From: an uncultured bacterium
Lineage (GTDB): Bacteria; Planctomycetota; Phycisphaerae; Phycisphaerales; SM1A02
Assembly: GCA_903861235.1 (NCBI GenBank)
Contig: CAIOTP010000255.1
Span: forward strand, 1-7,801
Direction of reading: 5' to 3'
Length of the DNA stretch: 7,801 bases
Shown here: positions 5,270-7,801 of the stretch, piece by piece
How the letters are laid out: the number at the start of each line of letters is the position of its first letter
Numbering within the stretch: position 1 is the stretch's first letter
The notes under the pieces: generated by a model
Told to the model about the DNA's origin: nothing
What the model saw: the letters and a program-made list of their open reading frames with translations, nothing else
Database searches by the model: none
Made by a program: the position numbers and the translations under genes

Positions 5270-7236
5270 CCGCCACGGCCCCCTCCGCCACACCACCGCT
5301 TCCCGTCCACACCGCCGTCGAGGCGATCGTCGCCCGGCATGGCCAGGACTGTCGCCACGCCGCCAAGCTCGGTGTCGATCAGGTGGCCGCCCGCTGGCAA
5401 CCGGTGGATGGCGACGCAGAGGCGTTCACCGCGTTCTGCCGGGACCGGTTCGTGGCGGATCCGCAGGCCCGGCGACGCCTGCTGGACCGGCTCGAGACCG
5501 CCGTCGACGCGGTCGAGGGGCACCTTTACGAGATTCGCCGGCAGCTGCGATGGTGGACCGATGTCCGCACGGACACCTTCGACGGCGTGGACGACCTGCT
5601 GGCCAAGTTCGACCCTGCGCCGGATCTCTCCGATCAGTTCTACCGGCAGCGGCTCGCGTTCGTGGCGCTGCTCAACTTCCCGCGCACGGACCTGGCCGGC
5701 ATGCTCCGGGAAGGCGCGGGCTGGAGCGTGGAGCGCTGGGCCGAGACCCGGCTGGCCCAGACCTTCGGACCCCGCATTCCGGTGGACCTCTCCGACCGCG
5801 CACGGCGCGTCTCGCACGAGGCCAACGTGTTCGTGTCCGGATTCCATGTGCCCGTGGGCACGCTGATCGCGGCGGATGGTCGCCGCTGGCTGCCGACGGA
5901 CCGGAAGCTCCTCGCGCACTGGCTGGTGCGCGAGGAAGTCAAGGCCAACTACGGCTCGCCGGACGGCCTGCCCCGCCAGCGCGCCCTCATGTGGGTCATG
6001 GCGCGTCACATCGACGGCACCATCCCGGCCACCGTCATGGACGGCTCGAACACGCTGGACTGGGACAGCCAGCGGAACACGCTCGGGGGCAGGCCGGCCT
6101 CTGATCTGCACGGTCCGCAGCGGTACCGGCACTGGCTGGCGCAGCGTGATCTGGCCTTCGCGTTCGATCCGCTCCATCCGGAGGCTCCCACCGCCATCGC
6201 CCGCAAGTTCGACCTGGCTCGCGAGATTCCCGAGAGCGAGGTGGAACGGCTGCTGACCGGACTGCTGGAGCATCCGGTGCGATCCAGGCTCTCCCACTGG
6301 CTCTCGAAGCGCCTCGGCCGTCCACTTGAGCCGCAGGACATCTACTTCGAGGACGTGGCCGAGGTGAAGCCGGCCGAGGAGATGAACGCCGCCGTGAAGC
6401 GGCTCTTCCCCGACGAACGGAGCTTCCAGGCGAAGCTGCCCGAGGTCCTGCGCGGACTGGGTTTCGGTGACGCGGATGCGGCCTTCCTGGGCTCCCGCAT
6501 CCGCGTGGAGATTGCGCGGGGCAGTGGCCACGCCATGCGGCCGGGGCTGCCCGAGTACGGCGCCTGGCTCCGCACCAGCCGCCTGGACGCCGAGCTGGGC
6601 TGGGACGGATTCGACACCGCCATGCACGAGCTGGGCCACAACCTTGAGCAGCTCTGCAGCACGCACTTCGCGCCGCGTCCGCTGCTGCGCAACGTGCCCA
6701 ACACGGCCTGCACCGAAGCCTTCGCGTTCCTCTACCAGTCGCTGGGACGCCGGGTGCTCGGACTGGAGACCCCCGACCAGGCGGCCCGCGCCTTCCATCT
6801 GGACTCGATCGCCACCATGCTGGCCGCGTGCCAGATCGCGGGTCCCAGTCTCCTGGAACTGCACGCCTGGCGATGGATCTACGCGCATCCTTCCGCCACG
6901 GCCGAGCAGCTGCGCGACGAGGTGCTGACCATCGCCGAGCGGCTCTGGAAGCGCTTCTACGAGCCCCACTTCGGTCCCGACCCCTACCGGATCCTGGCGG
7001 CCTACCAGCACATGATCGGGCACCCGCTCTATCTGGCCGACTACACCATCGGGCACGTCATGAGCCACCAGATCCGCTCGCACCTGCGCGGCAGGGACCT
7101 GGCCGCGGAGACGAAGCGGATCACCTCGATCGGCTGCTTCACGCCCGACCTGTGGATGCGCAAGGCCGTGGGAGGCCCGCTCTCCTACGAGCCGCTGGCC
7201 TGCGACTGCGAGGCGGCGCTGGCCGCCATCGACTGA
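5266..7236 (+). CDS. Zinc metallopeptidase related to the M3 oligopeptidase family (gluzincin)
   Basis: The 656-residue protein carries the zinc site HELGH (454-458; two His ligands and catalytic Glu455), with a likely third ligand Glu484 in NTACTEAFAF. The helix after the zinc site (HNLEQLCS) and the distance to the third ligand resemble M3 oligopeptidases (thimet oligopeptidase type), which have HEFGH...QLCS and a Glu about 25 residues later. The downstream segment HPLYLADYTIGHVMSHQI (586-603) recalls the substrate-binding Tyr/His region of M3/M2-type enzymes. The rest is mostly helical, also as in that clan. No signal peptide or membrane segment is seen, so it probably cleaves peptides in the cytoplasm. 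The frame is open from 4654, but ATG 5266 is chosen: it overlaps the stop of the GYF_2 gene as ATGA, and the upstream part merely shadows that gene. It appears to be an outlying M3-like subfamily; its substrate is unknown. Confidence 0.85.
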   Translation: MTATAPSATPPLPVHTAVEAIVARHGQDCRHAAKLGVDQVAARWQPVDGDAEAFTAFCRDRFVADPQARRRLLDRLETAVDAVEGHLYEIRRQLRWWTDVRTDTFDGVDDLLAKFDPAPDLSDQFYRQRLAFVALLNFPRTDLAGMLREGAGWSVERWAETRLAQTFGPRIPVDLSDRARRVSHEANVFVSGFHVPVGTLIAADGRRWLPTDRKLLAHWLVREEVKANYGSPDGLPRQRALMWVMARHIDGTIPATVMDGSNTLDWDSQRNTLGGRPASDLHGPQRYRHWLAQRDLAFAFDPLHPEAPTAIARKFDLAREIPESEVERLLTGLLEHPVRSRLSHWLSKRLGRPLEPQDIYFEDVAEVKPAEEMNAAVKRLFPDERSFQAKLPEVLRGLGFGDADAAFLGSRIRVEIARGSGHAMRPGLPEYGAWLRTSRLDAELGWDGFDTAMHELGHNLEQLCSTHFAPRPLLRNVPNTACTEAFAFLYQSLGRRVLGLETPDQAARAFHLDSIATMLAACQIAGPSLLELHAWRWIYAHPSATAEQLRDEVLTIAERLWKRFYEPHFGPDPYRILAAYQHMIGHPLYLADYTIGHVMSHQIRSHLRGRDLAAETKRITSIGCFTPDLWMRKAVGGPLSYEPLACDCEAALAAID

Positions 7237-7242
7237 GACGGT

Positions 7243-7801
7243 TCAGGCCCGGCGACGGCGGGCGGCGAGGCCTGCGAGGCCCAGCAGCGCGGCGGCGCCG
7301 GGGGCGGGCACGACGGCGTACATGGACGTGTGGTCGAGCACGGCCCACACCCGGCTGTTGGTGGGGTCCTGGGTGTCCACGACCACGCCCCAACTGCCCA
7401 CGAAGCTGGACAGGTTGGCGTCCGTGGCGCCGTACTGGGCCGCGAAGGCGTCCCAGGTGCCCAGGAAGTTCTGCACCCGCGAGGCCCCCGGGGCGATCAC
7501 GTTGATGTTCTTCTCCCAGACGCCCGTGACGGGATTGAAGTAGGAGAGCTGGAGTTCGCCGGCGGCGATGATGTCGCTCAGCGTCCAGCCGTAGGTGTCG
7601 AAGTTCTGATACCCCGCCACGATGATGCCCGGATCGAAGGTCATCTCCAGCGTGTAGGCGTCGGTCGGCAGCCGGCCCTGGGCGTCCAGTCCCCCGGTGG
7701 ACGCGATGCCCGAGATCTTCAGCACATCGCTGCCAAGGGTGTTCCACGGTCCCGAGTCGGGCATGGGGCCCGGATTCTCCGTGGTGCCCACGGACGAGCC
7801 G
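7243..7801 (-). CDS. Secreted protein with PEP-CTERM-like sorting tail (5' truncated by the window edge)
   Basis: The last 185 residues of a protein whose start lies beyond the right edge are visible; the frame stays open to base 7800, so the GTG at 7789-7791 is probably internal. The C-terminus has the three-part sorting signal of PEP-CTERM proteins: the motif VVPAPG (PAP instead of PEP), a short hydrophobic stretch (AAALLGLAGLAA) and a basic end (RRRRA). Such proteins are exported, then processed by an exosortase-type enzyme. The domain before the tail contains DAYTLEMTFDP, a W/G-rich middle part and SRVWAVLDHTSMYAVV. From memory, this WAV-x-(D/N)H-x-S-x-(F/Y)AV pattern directly before the tail recurs in PEP-CTERM proteins. 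It is rich in Gly, Ala, Thr and Asp with no Cys visible, as is common for surface proteins. The specific function is unknown. The gene is convergent with the peptidase gene, 6 bp apart. Confidence 0.82.
   Translation of the reverse strand, partial: GSSVGTTENPGPMPDSGPWNTLGSDVLKISGIASTGGLDAQGRLPTDAYTLEMTFDPGIIVAGYQNFDTYGWTLSDIIAAGELQLSYFNPVTGVWEKNINVIAPGASRVQNFLGTWDAFAAQYGATDANLSSFVGSWGVVVDTQDPTNSRVWAVLDHTSMYAVVPAPGAAALLGLAGLAARRRRA

Noticed and set aside
4280..5296. A 338-codon open frame on the - strand opposite the GYF_2 gene
   Set aside because: The + strand frame has a recognisable GYF_2 domain and three membrane helices, and ends in a coupled ATGA overlap. The antisense frame has low-complexity composition only and crosses the divergent promoter region.
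5197..7083. A 628-codon open frame on the - strand opposite the metallopeptidase gene
   Set aside because: It is antisense to the peptidase, which has a clear zinc site and family features. The antisense product shows no domain or membrane pattern.
1..7801. CRISPR arrays, tRNA or rRNA genes, insertion sequences, attachment sites
   Set aside because: Reading both strands showed no spaced direct repeats, cloverleaf-like segments, transposase or integrase motifs, or terminal inverted repeats. The window is almost filled by chromosomal-type genes.

Overview
This GC-rich window most likely comes from a member of the Planctomycetota, probably of Phycisphaerae type. That placement is inferred from three things seen together: a sigma factor of the ECF-like (Sigma70_ECF / TIGR02999-type) group, a transmembrane Ser/Thr kinase with a C-terminal TPR region, and a secreted protein ending in a PEP-CTERM-like tail of the variant form PAPG...RRRRA. 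It looks like ordinary chromosome: base composition appears even, and no mobile element, tRNA, rRNA or CRISPR array was seen.

Layout, left to right. (1) Positions 1-463 hold the 3' end of atpD (F1 ATP synthase beta). A strong intrinsic terminator follows at 490-532, and no atpC lies downstream. (2) A 301-bp gap (464-764) ends in a long imperfect hairpin (698-743) just before an ECF-like sigma factor gene (765-1313, +). (3) The kinase gene (1319-3916, -) faces the sigma gene tail to tail with 5 bp between them. (4) Upstream of the kinase on the same strand, 6 nt away, is a small BamE/SmpA-like lipoprotein gene (3923-4270, -), so the two probably form an operon. (5) A 63-bp divergent promoter region (4271-4333) carries a GC-rich inverted repeat and a possible extended -10. 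(6) Rightward from it run a GYF_2-type membrane protein gene (4334-5269, +) and a 656-residue zinc metallopeptidase related to the M3 family (5266-7236, +), joined by an ATGA overlap. (7) The peptidase gene meets the 3' end of a PEP-CTERM-type secreted protein gene (7243-7801, -) tail to tail with 6 bp between them.

Working hypothesis, by inference. The lipoprotein and kinase would form an envelope-sensing unit, with the kinase domain in the cytoplasm and the TPR domain outside the membrane. The neighbouring sigma factor is a plausible downstream partner, as in other planctomycete sigma/kinase pairs, but here it is convergent and not co-directional. The GYF_2 membrane protein and the metallopeptidase form a second unit, translationally coupled, whose role is unknown. 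The most unusual items are the leader hairpin of the sigma gene, the tail-to-tail sigma/kinase arrangement and the coupled membrane protein/metallopeptidase pair. None of them proves a new system.
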